Positions 7,505 through 15,354 are shown, counted from the stretch's first letter. The stretch is 15,940 nucleotides of DNA from an uncultured bacterium (GCA_902779075.1 CACZAK010000110.1:1-15940); one strand, 5' to 3'. The notes: a model not told the origin generated them from the sequence alone. Numbers and translations are program-made.

Positions 7505-8251
7505 TTAGAGGTCCAGGAACTGCAGCTGCGGCTTCAGGTTCGAGTTGTCGAAGCTCTGCTGCTTGAACGCTACGTCCAAAGTGGAGTACTTAGCCTTGAT
7601 CGTATCCACGCCGCCGCCCTTGCGCACGATGATCCAGGCCTTGTCCTGGAACGGCGTCGAGTACTCGCCCTTGCCAATCTGGACGCGCGTAGCCGTCTTG
7701 CCGTCGTACTGCGCGAGGCTGGAATCCAGCGTCTTGTAGTCGACATTGCGCGTCACAAACACGGGGATGCAGTCGGGGATGCCGTCCTGGATGTTTGCCA
7801 CGGCCACCCATGCGATGTTCTTCGGCTCCAGCGTCTTGCCAGTAACACTGGGAACGCCCGATCCAGAGAGCACGTTCAGGTCAAGGTCCTCGACTTCGGC
7901 GTGGCGATCGGTCGAACCGTAGTTATCCATGTCGAACAGTTTCTTGAACCATTCAGTCGTGGACGAAAACGACATGTCGCCAATGTCCTGCTCACCACTC
8001 GCATCGCCAGCTCCTTCGTCCTTCTGCGTCTTCGGCCACACCGTGGTGCCCTTGCCGGCAGTCTCGCGGCTCGTGTTGGCGAGCGTGATGGCCTGGTGGA
8101 GCTTGCGCCCGTTGGACGCCATGGCCGTCGTCTTAGCGTTTAGCATGGCGGACGAAATCGCCGGGAAGAGCGACGCCATCAGAATGCCGAGAATGCCGAT
8201 CACGACGAGCAGCTCGACGAGGGTAAAACCTTTGGTTGAAAACTTCTTCAT
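7505..8251 (-). CDS. Type II secretion/type IV pilus pseudopilin-like protein
   Basis: A 248-residue prepilin-like protein. The short basic leader MKKFSTKG is followed by FTLVELLVVIGILGILMASLFPA: a prepilin-peptidase site (Gly8/Phe9), the conserved Glu at +5, and one hydrophobic helix. The rest is a soluble domain that I cannot assign; it contains WVAVANIQDGIPDCIPVFVTRNVD and KAWIIVRKGGG, and resembles the many single pseudopilins of PVC bacteria. A longer frame to 8296 exists, but the ATG at 8251 has AGGAG at proper spacing and places the leader correctly. It is first in a two-gene unit with priA; its TAA abuts the priA TTG. No other secretion or pilus gene is nearby, so the assembly machinery must be elsewhere. 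Export to the inner membrane and cleavage by PilD are expected from the family; the role is unknown. Confidence 0.9.
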   Translation of the reverse strand: MKKFSTKGFTLVELLVVIGILGILMASLFPAISSAMLNAKTTAMASNGRKLHQAITLANTSRETAGKGTTVWPKTQKDEGAGDASGEQDIGDMSFSSTTEWFKKLFDMDNYGSTDRHAEVEDLDLNVLSGSGVPSVTGKTLEPKNIAWVAVANIQDGIPDCIPVFVTRNVDYKTLDSSLAQYDGKTATRVQIGKGEYSTPFQDKAWIIVRKGGGVDTIKAKYSTLDVAFKQQSFDNSNLKPQLQFLDL

Positions 8252-8284
8252 TTTTTGTCTCCTTGTTTTGCGGTTGACGAGCGT

Positions 8285-8313
8285 ATTATCGCACATTCCC
8301 CCCGCGCGTGCAA
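8285..8313 (-). promoter_or_regulatory. Sigma70-type promoter for the pseudopilin-priA unit
   Basis: On the minus strand, TTGCAC (8308-8313) and GATAAT (8285-8290) are separated by exactly 17 bases. A TG dinucleotide lies a few bases before the -10. The -10 is about 34 bases upstream of the ATG at 8251. This is one of the two best promoter matches in the window. Confidence 0.7.
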
Positions 8314-8346
8314 GCCCAAAACGAAAGAATTTTCAAACCGCCCAAC

Positions 8347-8375
8347 TTGCCGCCTACGCATGCTTTTGGTAAAAT
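8347..8375 (+). promoter_or_regulatory. Sigma70-type promoter for tatD
   Basis: TTGCCG (8347-8352) and TAAAAT (8370-8375) are separated by 17 bases, and the -10 ends 27 bases before the tatD ATG. It diverges from the pilin promoter, so the 151-base gap 8252-8402 holds both start regions. Confidence 0.65.
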
Positions 8376-8402
8376 CGCATCAAACACCGCAAGGACAGTC
8401 TC

Positions 8403-9176
8403 ATGGACATCTACGATACACACGCACATTTCTCGGAAAACCGCGAAAAAACAGCCTCCACGCTCGTACGAGCCCGCGCGGCAGACGTCGCGCGACTCAT
8501 GGCCGTAGGCGGCTCCCCGGAGCTGAACCGCGCCGCCCTTCTCGCGCAGTCGCTCGCGCCGGACGCGACTCGTCTCGCGCTCGGCGCGGACCGCGACCAG
8601 GCTGGCGACGCCTCCGCGAACGACGCGACGATGGAAGCGGTACGCGCACTGCACTCCGCACACGCATGCGCTGCGGTGGGCGAAATCGGACTGGACTTCC
8701 ACTATTCGTCGGAGACCGCCCGCTCCCAGTGCGACCTCTTCGCCCGGCAACTCGCGCTCGCGGATGAACTCGCCCTCCCTGTGGTAATCCACACGCGCGA
8801 GGCGGACGACGCGACGCTCGGCGTACTAGACGAGGTTCCCTGGCGTGCCGATGCCCCACGCGGAGTGATCCACTGCTTCACGGGTTCCCCCGCTTTCGCA
8901 TGCCAGCTCCTCGACCGAAACTTCCTTATCTCCATCTCCGGCATCGTCACCTTCCGCGCGGCAGACAACGTACGCGAGTCCGCACGAGTCGTGCCCATCG
9001 ACCGTCTGCTCGTTGAAACCGATTCCCCCTTCCTCGCCCCCGTGCCAATGCGCGGGAATGAGAATGAACCCGCGTTCATAGTACACACGGTGAAGTTCCT
9101 CGCCGACCTCCTCAGCATCCCCACCGAGGAACTCGCGGCGCGCACGTTCGCGAACGCAGTCGCGCTGTTCGGTTAA
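8403..9176 (+). CDS. tatD: TatD-family metal-dependent hydrolase (putative DNase)
   Basis: A 257-residue TIM-barrel hydrolase of the TatD family, whose members are metal-dependent nucleases implicated in DNA repair and quality control. Metal and active-site residues are in place: DTHAH (Asp5, His7, His9), VGEIGLDFHY (Glu94), VVIHTRE (His130), IHCFTG (His157) and LVETDSPFLAP (Asp207). The RBS is AGGA about eight bases before the ATG at 8403, with a good promoter upstream. One oddity: the family's usual GIHPH stretch near residue 62 is replaced by LGADRDQAGD, and Ser replaces the usual Asp/Asn after the HxHF signature. It is the only convincing plus-strand gene, and its TAA overlaps the stop of the convergent metallophosphoesterase gene. 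Assignment to the family is firm; the substrate is not known. Confidence 0.93.
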   Translation: MDIYDTHAHFSENREKTASTLVRARAADVARLMAVGGSPELNRAALLAQSLAPDATRLALGADRDQAGDASANDATMEAVRALHSAHACAAVGEIGLDFHYSSETARSQCDLFARQLALADELALPVVIHTREADDATLGVLDEVPWRADAPRGVIHCFTGSPAFACQLLDRNFLISISGIVTFRAADNVRESARVVPIDRLLVETDSPFLAPVPMRGNENEPAFIVHTVKFLADLLSIPTEELAARTFANAVALFG

Positions 9177-10327
9177 CGCAAGGTGAAAGTACGCGTCGGC
9201 GACGTTGCTGCGCCTTCGTAGAACACGACGGCCACGCGCGACGGTCCGACCTCAAGACGGTAGTGTCCTGCGGCGTTTGCGAGAAGATAGTCGCGCAAGA
9301 GCGGACGGTACTCCTCGACCAACTGAGGAAGCTCGGCTTTCCGTTCCGCCTGTTTTTTATCCTTGACCGGCTTCTTCCCCTTGACCGGCTTCACGCGCAC
9401 ACCGTATTCCGACACGCCTTCGCCGAGGATGGTTAGAGTTGCGGATTCCGGCTTCGCCCAGACGCTGTTCGCGACGAACTGCGTCACGCGGCCTTCCGGC
9501 AGCACGCAGTCGTAGTATTCAAGCAAGTGAGTATGGCCTGATAGCACGATGGTGTTGCGCGAGGCCATCAGTCGCAGTAGCTCGCGCCGTTCCTGATTGC
9601 GCTTCCTATCTCCAAGAAGGAACCAGCGAGACGCGCCGTTGGGGATCGCGGGGCCATGCGAGACGAGGAACGTGTACCGCGCGCGCCCGCTCTCCGCAAA
9701 GAGCCGCTTGACCAAGTCTAGATCAGGTCTGGGCTCGTTGAAGTCGACGACGATAAAGACGTCAGGTCCACGCCAAAACGAAAAGGTCGTGCCAGAGACG
9801 GCTTGCTTCAGCTCCTTGCCCACCACTGGCGGCTGCCAGGCGTCAAACGCCTCGCGCGTGCCGTCCGTAGGAACGTCGCCCCTTATATCGTGGTTCCCGA
9901 CTACGGAGACGAACGGCAGCTTGTCGCCGTAAGCGCCCTTTATGACGTTGAAGGCGTCCGTTAGCATTCGACGATGTGTGGCAGGATTGTTACAGTCCCC
10001 CTGCACGAGATCGCCCATCTGGAGAATCAGCGCCGTGTCGTCCCGCACGCACGCGGCGGACGCCCGCAGCAGAGACGGCATCCTCTCCTGCCACATCTTT
10101 GCGTTGCGGACATGTTCCTTGAGATGCGCCTTGTAGCGGGCCTCCGTCGTGCTGGAAAGATATTCTGAATGGTAGTACTTTGTGTCGGTGGAATCGAAGT
10201 GCGTATCACCCAGAAGCGCAACCGAATACGTTTCGCCGCCTTTGCCGGTTTTATGGCATCCGCAAAACAGTCCTCCGCCGACAGCGCCGGCGGCAAGCGA
10301 CAGAAAATCGCGTCTTGACGTCAACAT
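9173..10327 (-). CDS. Tat-exported calcineurin-like metallophosphoesterase
   Basis: A 384-residue phosphoesterase with a two-metal active site. All family motifs are present: GDTHFD (Asp41, His43), MGDLVQGD (Asp106), VVGNHDIRG (Asn145, His146), VSHGP (His224) and SGHTHLLEY (His265, His267). The N-terminus SRRDFLSLAAGAVGGG is a Tat signal, followed by FCGC, which could serve as a weak lipobox (Gly23/Cys24). A Lys-rich stretch at 311-331 (VKPVKGKKPVKDKK and following) precedes a C-terminal beta-rich region. A longer frame to 10369 would overlap ilvN; the ATG at 10327 has GAGGTG four bases upstream and starts the Tat signal correctly. It begins 19 bases after the ilvN stop, so it is probably the last gene of the hisS-ilv cluster. 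Substrate unknown: periplasmic phosphoesters or nucleotides are plausible but unproven. Confidence 0.92.
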   Translation of the reverse strand: MLTSRRDFLSLAAGAVGGGLFCGCHKTGKGGETYSVALLGDTHFDSTDTKYYHSEYLSSTTEARYKAHLKEHVRNAKMWQERMPSLLRASAACVRDDTALILQMGDLVQGDCNNPATHRRMLTDAFNVIKGAYGDKLPFVSVVGNHDIRGDVPTDGTREAFDAWQPPVVGKELKQAVSGTTFSFWRGPDVFIVVDFNEPRPDLDLVKRLFAESGRARYTFLVSHGPAIPNGASRWFLLGDRKRNQERRELLRLMASRNTIVLSGHTHLLEYYDCVLPEGRVTQFVANSVWAKPESATLTILGEGVSEYGVRVKPVKGKKPVKDKKQAERKAELPQLVEEYRPLLRDYLLANAAGHYRLEVGPSRVAVVFYEGAATSPTRTFTLR

Positions 10328-10331
10328 GCCG

Positions 10332-10337
10332 CACCTC
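10332..10337 (-). promoter_or_regulatory. Shine-Dalgarno that decides the metallophosphoesterase start
   Basis: On the minus strand this reads GAGGTG, four bases before the ATG at 10327, in the 19-base gap after the ilvN stop. It supports the shorter Tat-signal start over the longer frame that would overlap ilvN. Confidence 0.7.
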
Positions 10338-10346
10338 GATAATGCG

Positions 10347-10613
10347 TCACTTCGTCCCGGTACCGCCAAGGCGACGGCGGGAAGTGACCTCGATCACGTT
10401 CACCTGGTTGTTAAGCTGCAGAATGATCTGGCGGATCACCCGATCGTCGCCGATGACGTCTATCTTCATCCGCGAAACCGTACCGTCCTCAGTTGGCCCA
10501 ACGCTCAGCGTCTGGATGTTGTAGCCGCGTCCGGAGATGAGCCCCACGATCCGGGCGAGGACGCCTGGCTTGTTCTCAACATAGCAACTCAGCCTGTGAA
10601 TTTCCTCTTTCAT
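10347..10613 (-). CDS. ilvN: Acetolactate synthase regulatory (small) subunit, short form
   Basis: The regulatory subunit of acetohydroxyacid synthase, which binds the catalytic subunit and usually confers valine feedback inhibition. The 88 residues are essentially one ACT domain: HRLSCYVENKPGVLARIVGLISGRGYNIQTLSVGPTED, followed by KIDVIGDDRVIRQIILQLNNQVNVIEV. It lacks the C-terminal half found in longer IlvH-type proteins of about 160 residues and is close in length to E. coli IlvN. The ATG overlaps the ilvB stop as ATGA, so translation is coupled and a near equal subunit ratio is likely. An AGAGGAA-like stretch lies within the start codon region rather than before it. The GYNIQ and NKPGVLARI motifs, which hold the effector site in this family, are conserved, so valine sensitivity is plausible but not shown. 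Confidence 0.93.
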   Translation of the reverse strand: MKEEIHRLSCYVENKPGVLARIVGLISGRGYNIQTLSVGPTEDGTVSRMKIDVIGDDRVIRQIILQLNNQVNVIEVTSRRRLGGTGTK

Positions 10614-12349
10614 TCAAAAATCATCCCTTCCACCGGCTGTCCGCCCGGTTGCATCGGATACACGTTCGCACGCGGCTCCACGATCACCTCCACGAAAGAG
10701 GTGCGGCCGGAGTTGATCGCCTTGCGGATCGTAGGTTCCAGTTTCTCGGGGTCGATCACACGGTAGGCGTCCGCCCCGTGTGCCTCGGCGAGCTTCTTGA
10801 GGTCCGGGATGTAGTCGTACTTGAGGTCCTGCTCCAGATGTTCGTTGGCCATGCGGCCGCGCACGGAGAGGATGGACCCCGAGTAGCGCTTCCCGTAGAA
10901 CAGCTCCTGCCACTGGCGGACCATGCCAAGACAAGCGTTGTTGACGACGATGAACGTGACCGGCAGCTTGTGCTCGACGGCCACGACCAGCTCCTCGAAC
11001 GTCATCTGCGCACCGCCGTCGCCACAGATGGCCACGGTCGTGTGGTCAGGCCGCGCGATCGCCGCGCCGATGGCGGCGGGAATGCCAAAACCCATCGTGC
11101 CCATGCCGCCCGACGAGAGGAAGTGGCGCGGGAGATTGTGGCGGAAGAACTGAGCGGCCCACATCTGGTGCTGCCCCACGTCCGTCACCACCACCGCGCG
11201 GCCCTTCGTGGCCTTGTCGACGGCCTCGATGACGGCCTGCGGCATGATCACGTTCGGGTGCATCGGCTTGTAGGAGACGGGATGCTTTTTCTTCCACTCC
11301 GCAATCCTCGCAAGCCAGTCTGCGTGTTCGGCCGGCTTGATACGCGAGTTGACCGTGGTGAGCACGTCCTTGACGTCGGCGACAATGCCGAGATTCACGG
11401 GCACGTTCTTGCCAATGCTCGCCGGATCGCAGTCCACGTGGATTATCTTCGCACGTTTCGCGTAGGCGGCGAGCTTGCCCGTCACGCGATCCGAGAATCG
11501 CACGCCGAGGGCGATGATGAGGTCGGACTCGTTGATCGCGTAATTTGCGGCCGCAGAACCATGCATACCCGCGAGGCGCAGGGCGAGCGGGTCGTTCTCG
11601 TCGAACGCGCCAAGTCCCATGAGCGTGGTGGCCACGGGAATCTGCGCGCGGTGGGCGAGGTTCGCGACGTCCTTCGCCGCGCCGCTGGCGATCACGCCGC
11701 CGCCCGCGTAGATGACGGGGCGCCTCGCCTCGTTGACGAGTTTCGCGAAGCGCGCCATCTGCGAAGAGGATGCCATGGACTCGGGATGGTAGGCACGGAG
11801 CGACACGCGCTCGGGATATTGTGCCGAGGTAAGCCCACGCTGCACGTTCTTCGGGATGTCGATCACGACGGGGCCGGGCTTGCCATGCGTGGCGATGTAG
11901 AACGCCTCTGCCACGGTCTCGGGAACCTCGTCTGCGCTCTGCACGAGGAAGCTATGTTTCGTCACGGCGCGGCAGATGCCGTTCATGTCCGCCTCCTGGA
12001 AGGCGTCCGTGCCGATCTGGTCCATCGGGACCTGGCCAGTAATGCACACGAGCGGCACGCCGTCCATGTTGGCGGTCGCAAGGCCGGTGATCGTGTTCGT
12101 GGCGCCGGGTCCGGAGGTGACAAGGCACACGCCGGGCTTGCCCTTCGCGCGAGCGTAACCGTCGGCCATGTGTACACACCCCTGCTCGTGCCGTCCGAGG
12201 ATAAACTGGAACGGTGCTTCCGGGAGGCAGTTGAAGATATCGAGGGCCTGCCCGCCCGGATAACCGAACAGCACCTCCGTGCCCGCCTTCGCGAGCGAAT
12301 CCACGAGCGCCTGCGCGCCAGTTGTCTGCTGTTTATTTTGCTTCTTCAT
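10610..12349 (-). CDS. ilvB: Acetolactate synthase catalytic (large) subunit
   Basis: A ThDP-dependent enzyme that condenses pyruvate with pyruvate or 2-oxobutyrate, the first common step of valine, leucine and isoleucine synthesis. It has 579 residues from the chosen start, the usual size. Landmarks: LFGYPGGQALDIF (27-39); catalytic Glu55 in GRHEQGCVHMADGYAR; TSGPGATNTITGLATA (78-93); GQVPMDQIGTDAFQE (105-119). The central FAD-binding domain has YAGGGV and RFSDRVTGK. The ThDP motif is GDGGAQMTFEEL through NN (443-471), followed by LGMVRQWQ. A longer frame to 12424 exists, but the ATG at 12349 overlaps the stop of the Sel1-repeat gene as ATGA and begins just before the conserved GAQALVDSL helix. 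ilvN follows with another ATGA overlap. No leader peptide or attenuator is visible, since the gene sits inside a cluster; regulation would have to act at hisS or protein level. Confidence 0.97.
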   Translation of the reverse strand: MKKQNKQQTTGAQALVDSLAKAGTEVLFGYPGGQALDIFNCLPEAPFQFILGRHEQGCVHMADGYARAKGKPGVCLVTSGPGATNTITGLATANMDGVPLVCITGQVPMDQIGTDAFQEADMNGICRAVTKHSFLVQSADEVPETVAEAFYIATHGKPGPVVIDIPKNVQRGLTSAQYPERVSLRAYHPESMASSSQMARFAKLVNEARRPVIYAGGGVIASGAAKDVANLAHRAQIPVATTLMGLGAFDENDPLALRLAGMHGSAAANYAINESDLIIALGVRFSDRVTGKLAAYAKRAKIIHVDCDPASIGKNVPVNLGIVADVKDVLTTVNSRIKPAEHADWLARIAEWKKKHPVSYKPMHPNVIMPQAVIEAVDKATKGRAVVVTDVGQHQMWAAQFFRHNLPRHFLSSGGMGTMGFGIPAAIGAAIARPDHTTVAICGDGGAQMTFEELVVAVEHKLPVTFIVVNNACLGMVRQWQELFYGKRYSGSILSVRGRMANEHLEQDLKYDYIPDLKKLAEAHGADAYRVIDPEKLEPTIRKAINSGRTSFVEVIVEPRANVYPMQPGGQPVEGMIFE

Positions 12350-13455
12350 TTCTTGTTCGCGTTCTGCTGCAGCCATGCCTGCGCGTTTCGGTCGCCGCGT
12401 GCCGCGCGCGACCGTATCTTCCATTCAAGCGACCGACGCTCGTCCGCCTTCACGCCCTTTCCGAGCTGGTAGCAAGTCGAGAGGTTCTCCATCGCGGGCG
12501 GATAGCCTGCCTCGGCCGCGCGGAGAAATTGCCTAAAGGCCGCTTCGGGATCCTCCCTCACGCCGCGGCCCTTCCAGAGTGCCACGCCGTAGGCGTCAAT
12601 GGCCTCTACGCACTCGCCTTCGGCGGCCTTGGCCAGCAGCTTTGCAGCCCGCACCTCGTCCTGCTCCACGCCGTCGCCCTTCTGGAGCGCAAGGGCGAAG
12701 TTGAACTGTCCGTAGGCGTTGTCGTAGCTTGCGGACTTCTCGAACCACTTTGTGCTCAGCTCTAGGTCCTTGTCCACCACGCGTCCTTCGCGGAAGAAGA
12801 GCCCGATGTTGTTGATCGCCTCCGGGTGCTCCTTCTCCGCGGCGGAACGGAAGCAGTTGAAGGCGCTCTGGTCGTCCTGCGGCGTGCCTAGACCGCGCAG
12901 GTGGCACATGCCGAGGTTGTAGAGGCCGTTCGCGTCGCCCTGGCCCGCCGCCGCCTTGAAGTAGTCGTACGCAACGCCGAGGATACGATTGACCTCGTTC
13001 GTGTCCGACGTCCCTCCGACGGCACGCGTGACGAGATACGTGCCCCAGGCGTTCATGGCCTGGACGTTGCCGGCGTCGGCCGCACGGTGGAGGAGGTCGC
13101 GGTCGTTGTTCTCAAGCGAGAGGAGGTACCACGCCATCGAATTGTTCTTCTCGTTCGCGAGCTTTTTGATTTTGTCGCGACAACCGTCCAGGTATTTATT
13201 GCGCGTTGCATCGTCGAGGCGCGCGGCGGGTGGCGGGTTGGGCATGCGCGATATGAGCGCGAGCACGTAGGCGTAGACGGGCCTCCCCTTCTTCGCCTCG
13301 GCTGCAACCTCTTCGGCCGCCTGGACAAAGCCGCGCGCGGACCCTGACGCCTGTGAATTCAGCAGCCGCATGATTGCGTTTGCCGGATCGGCGTTAACAT
13401 GGGAAAACGCCAACGCCATTGCGGCCGCACACAGTAAGCGGATGAGTCTTTTCAT
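12346..13455 (-). CDS. Exported Sel1-like repeat (TPR-type) protein
   Basis: A 369-residue protein with a signal peptide (MKRLIRLLCAAAMALAFSHVNA) and a helical solenoid of Sel1-like repeats. Repeat cores include AADAGNVQAMNAWGTYL (125-141), AAGQGDANGLYNLGMCHLRG (169-188), AAEKEHPEAINNIGLFFREG (205-224), ASYDNAYGQFNFALALQKGDGV (242-263), AAEGECVEAIDAYGVALWKGRGV (277-299) and AAEAGYPPAMENLSTCYQLGKGV (313-335). Such proteins are protein-interaction scaffolds; no catalytic motif is seen. Its start overlaps the stop of the upstream methyltransferase as ATGA, and its own stop overlaps the ilvB start the same way, so it is translationally embedded between hisS-linked and ilv genes. An exported scaffold in that position is unexpected and its partner is unknown. 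Periplasmic location is inferred from the signal peptide only. Confidence 0.92.
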   Translation of the reverse strand: MKRLIRLLCAAAMALAFSHVNADPANAIMRLLNSQASGSARGFVQAAEEVAAEAKKGRPVYAYVLALISRMPNPPPAARLDDATRNKYLDGCRDKIKKLANEKNNSMAWYLLSLENNDRDLLHRAADAGNVQAMNAWGTYLVTRAVGGTSDTNEVNRILGVAYDYFKAAAGQGDANGLYNLGMCHLRGLGTPQDDQSAFNCFRSAAEKEHPEAINNIGLFFREGRVVDKDLELSTKWFEKSASYDNAYGQFNFALALQKGDGVEQDEVRAAKLLAKAAEGECVEAIDAYGVALWKGRGVREDPEAAFRQFLRAAEAGYPPAMENLSTCYQLGKGVKADERRSLEWKIRSRAARGDRNAQAWLQQNANKK

Positions 13456-14054
13456 CTCACGCCTCCCTTTCGTTCACGGGGTGACAACATAGCGGGCGAC
13501 ACGGGCATCGTCGCGCCCACGATCTGTGCAGAACGGCTGCGCCACGTCTTGCGGCGCGCACACACCGTCAGCGTACGGCCTGCCGCGCCGAATTTCCACC
13601 ACGGCGGGCGCTTCAGGCCCACCACGTCAAAACCGTCCTTCAGCATGTCGTACACGCCGCGCTGGGAAAAACCCGTGGCGCCGCCCGCCTCGTCCACGGA
13701 GAAAACAAGGCATCCGCCGCCTTGCAGGATCCTGTGCATCTCGCGCACCACCGTATCCGCGCGCTCGCGGTCGCCGATAAGCAGCGAAGCTGACAGCACG
13801 GCCACCTCGAACTGATGGTCGTCAAACGGCATCTCGCCGCCCGCGCCTAGCTCCAGCACGGTTTTCGGGTCCAAGGCCTCCGCCGAGCGCGCACGCGCGG
13901 CAGGGCCGTCCTCAACGGTCATCCACACGCCGGGACATGCGGCTCGCAGCGTCTGCGATACGGTAACGTCGTCAAATCCGACGTCCACACCAGCGCGAAC
14001 GCGCGTAAAACGCGACGAAAGCTCCGCGCATGCGGCGGCAGCGCACCTGTCCAT
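13452..14054 (-). CDS. Small class I SAM-dependent methyltransferase-like protein
   Basis: A 200-residue protein with a Methyltransf_11-like pattern. A short beta strand and loop GVDVGFDDVTVSQTLR (22-37) sits at the place of motif I, followed by VLELGAGGEMPFDDHQFEVAVLSASLL (67-92), which matches the usual 'lpF.d..FD.v..s..l' block, and then VVREMHRILQGGGCLVFSVDE (102-122). The canonical Gly-rich SAM loop is degenerate (VGFDDV instead of GxGxG), so activity is uncertain. A frame to 14090 exists, but it would run inside hisS; the ATG at 14054, one base after the hisS TAG, is more likely. The stop overlaps the Sel1-repeat gene as ATGA. The basic, low-complexity C-terminus (from about 168) is outside the fold. 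Substrate unknown. Confidence 0.8.
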   Translation of the reverse strand: MDRCAAAACAELSSRFTRVRAGVDVGFDDVTVSQTLRAACPGVWMTVEDGPAARARSAEALDPKTVLELGAGGEMPFDDHQFEVAVLSASLLIGDRERADTVVREMHRILQGGGCLVFSVDEAGGATGFSQRGVYDMLKDGFDVVGLKRPPWWKFGAAGRTLTVCARRKTWRSRSAQIVGATMPVSPAMLSPRERKGGVR

Positions 14055-14055
14055 G

Positions 14056-15318
14056 CTAGAGTGCAATGACCGTCTCCTCCCGCGTGGCAAGGTCCTTCAT
14101 CTTAGCCTGTCCAGACGCCACGTCGTCCGGTCCGATGAACACCGCCTTCGCACAAGTGGACGCGCCAGCATGCGCAAAAAACTGCTTTGGCTTCTGCTTT
14201 TTCAGCGCAAGGTTCACGCACTCTCCCGCCGCACGCAGCTTCGCCGCGAGCACCAGCGCCGCATCGCGCTGCTCGGGGAACATGAAGCCCACGTACACGC
14301 CCTTCTTCGCCTGCGCGGCATCCGCGCCGAGACGCGCCTTCAGAAGCTCCGTCACTACCACGTCGCCAAAACCGAGACCGACCGCCGGCGTAGGCGCACC
14401 GCCGATCGTCGTGAGCAGGCTGTCGTAGCGCCCGCCGCCAAAGATCGCGCGGAACTCGCCGGCCGTATCGAAGCACTCAAAGACGATTCCCGTGTAGTAG
14501 CTGAGCCCTCGGATCACCGCGATGTCGAACAGCAACTGGTCCGCGAAGCCCGCGATTCCCGCAAGACGGAACAGCTCCCGGAGACGCGCCACGGCGGGGG
14601 AGTCAGGCGACACCATCGCCGCCGCGCCATCGAGGCCCTTCACGTCGAGAAGCTCAAAGGTCTTCGCGATGCCCGCGTCGTCAAGCCCGCCCTGCTGTAG
14701 GATGTACTTGATCTCCTCGTCGGGGATCTTGCCGCGCTTGTCAAGTGCCAGGAATACGCTCGCGTGGCGGTCCTCCGGGATGCCGCTCGCCGCGAGAAGC
14801 TCCGCAAGGAGCGCGCGGGACGAGACGTGGATGCGCCAGTCGGCGTCCGAAAGTCCCATCCGACGCAAGGCGTCGCACGCCGCGCCGAGTACTTCCACCT
14901 CGGCGAGGACGCTTTCTTCGCCGATGATGTCCATGTTCCACTGGTAGTGTTCGCGCTTGCGTCCCTTCGTCATGCGCTCGTAGCGGAAGCACTGCGCAAT
15001 CGCCGTCCACTTGATGGGGAAGGAAAGCGATCCCTGTCGCTGCGCGACCATGCGCGCGAGCGTGGGCGTCATTTCCGGACGTAACGCGATGTGGCGCTCG
15101 CTCTTGTCGAAGAAATGGTAAATCTGGTTCCCGACCTCCTCGCCCGCCTTGCGCGCGAGCAGGTCGTAATTCTCAACGACACAAGCATCGTACGGCTCAA
15201 AGCCAGCGGCGTCCGCCGCGGCCCTGAACGCATCGAATACTCGATTGCGCCACGCCATGTCCTCGGGATAGAAATCCCGCATACCGCGCGGCGGCTCAAA
15301 TGAAATCTGTCCGGCCAT
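14056..15318 (-). CDS. hisS: Histidyl-tRNA synthetase
   Basis: A class II aminoacyl-tRNA synthetase that charges tRNA-His with histidine. It has 420 residues, the normal size. Motif 1 is PPRGMRDFYPEDM (9-21). Motif 2 spans AQCFRYERMTKGRKREHYQWNMDIIG (108-133). The histidine-specific HisA peptide is GLSYYTGIVFE (271-281), and motif 3 lies in FGGGRYDSLL and GLGFGDVV (293-321). The C-terminal anticodon-binding domain (from about 340) includes GVYVGFMFPEQRDAALVLAAKLRAAG. The motif 2 region (RYERMTKGRKREHYQWNMDI) is closer to my memory of organellar and PVC-type HisRS than to E. coli HisRS, which has FRHERPQKGRYRQFHQ. It is the first gene of a tightly packed cluster running to 9173; an AT-rich promoter candidate lies just upstream. 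Confidence 0.97.
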   Translation of the reverse strand: MAGQISFEPPRGMRDFYPEDMAWRNRVFDAFRAAADAAGFEPYDACVVENYDLLARKAGEEVGNQIYHFFDKSERHIALRPEMTPTLARMVAQRQGSLSFPIKWTAIAQCFRYERMTKGRKREHYQWNMDIIGEESVLAEVEVLGAACDALRRMGLSDADWRIHVSSRALLAELLAASGIPEDRHASVFLALDKRGKIPDEEIKYILQQGGLDDAGIAKTFELLDVKGLDGAAAMVSPDSPAVARLRELFRLAGIAGFADQLLFDIAVIRGLSYYTGIVFECFDTAGEFRAIFGGGRYDSLLTTIGGAPTPAVGLGFGDVVVTELLKARLGADAAQAKKGVYVGFMFPEQRDAALVLAAKLRAAGECVNLALKKQKPKQFFAHAGASTCAKAVFIGPDDVASGQAKMKDLATREETVIAL

Positions 15319-15354
15319 ATTCTGTTTTCTTTATTTCTCCAAAAGGATGCGTAT

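Noticed and set aside
10328..10369. Longer N-terminus for the metallophosphoesterase
   Set aside because: It would overlap ilvN and push the Tat signal inward; GAGGTG directly precedes the ATG at 10327.
10649..12472. A 607-codon open frame on the plus strand opposite ilvB
   Set aside because: It is the antisense shadow of a GC-rich gene: composition is dominated by His, Arg and Val in the pattern of a complementary-strand frame, no domain is recognisable, and ilvB is certain.
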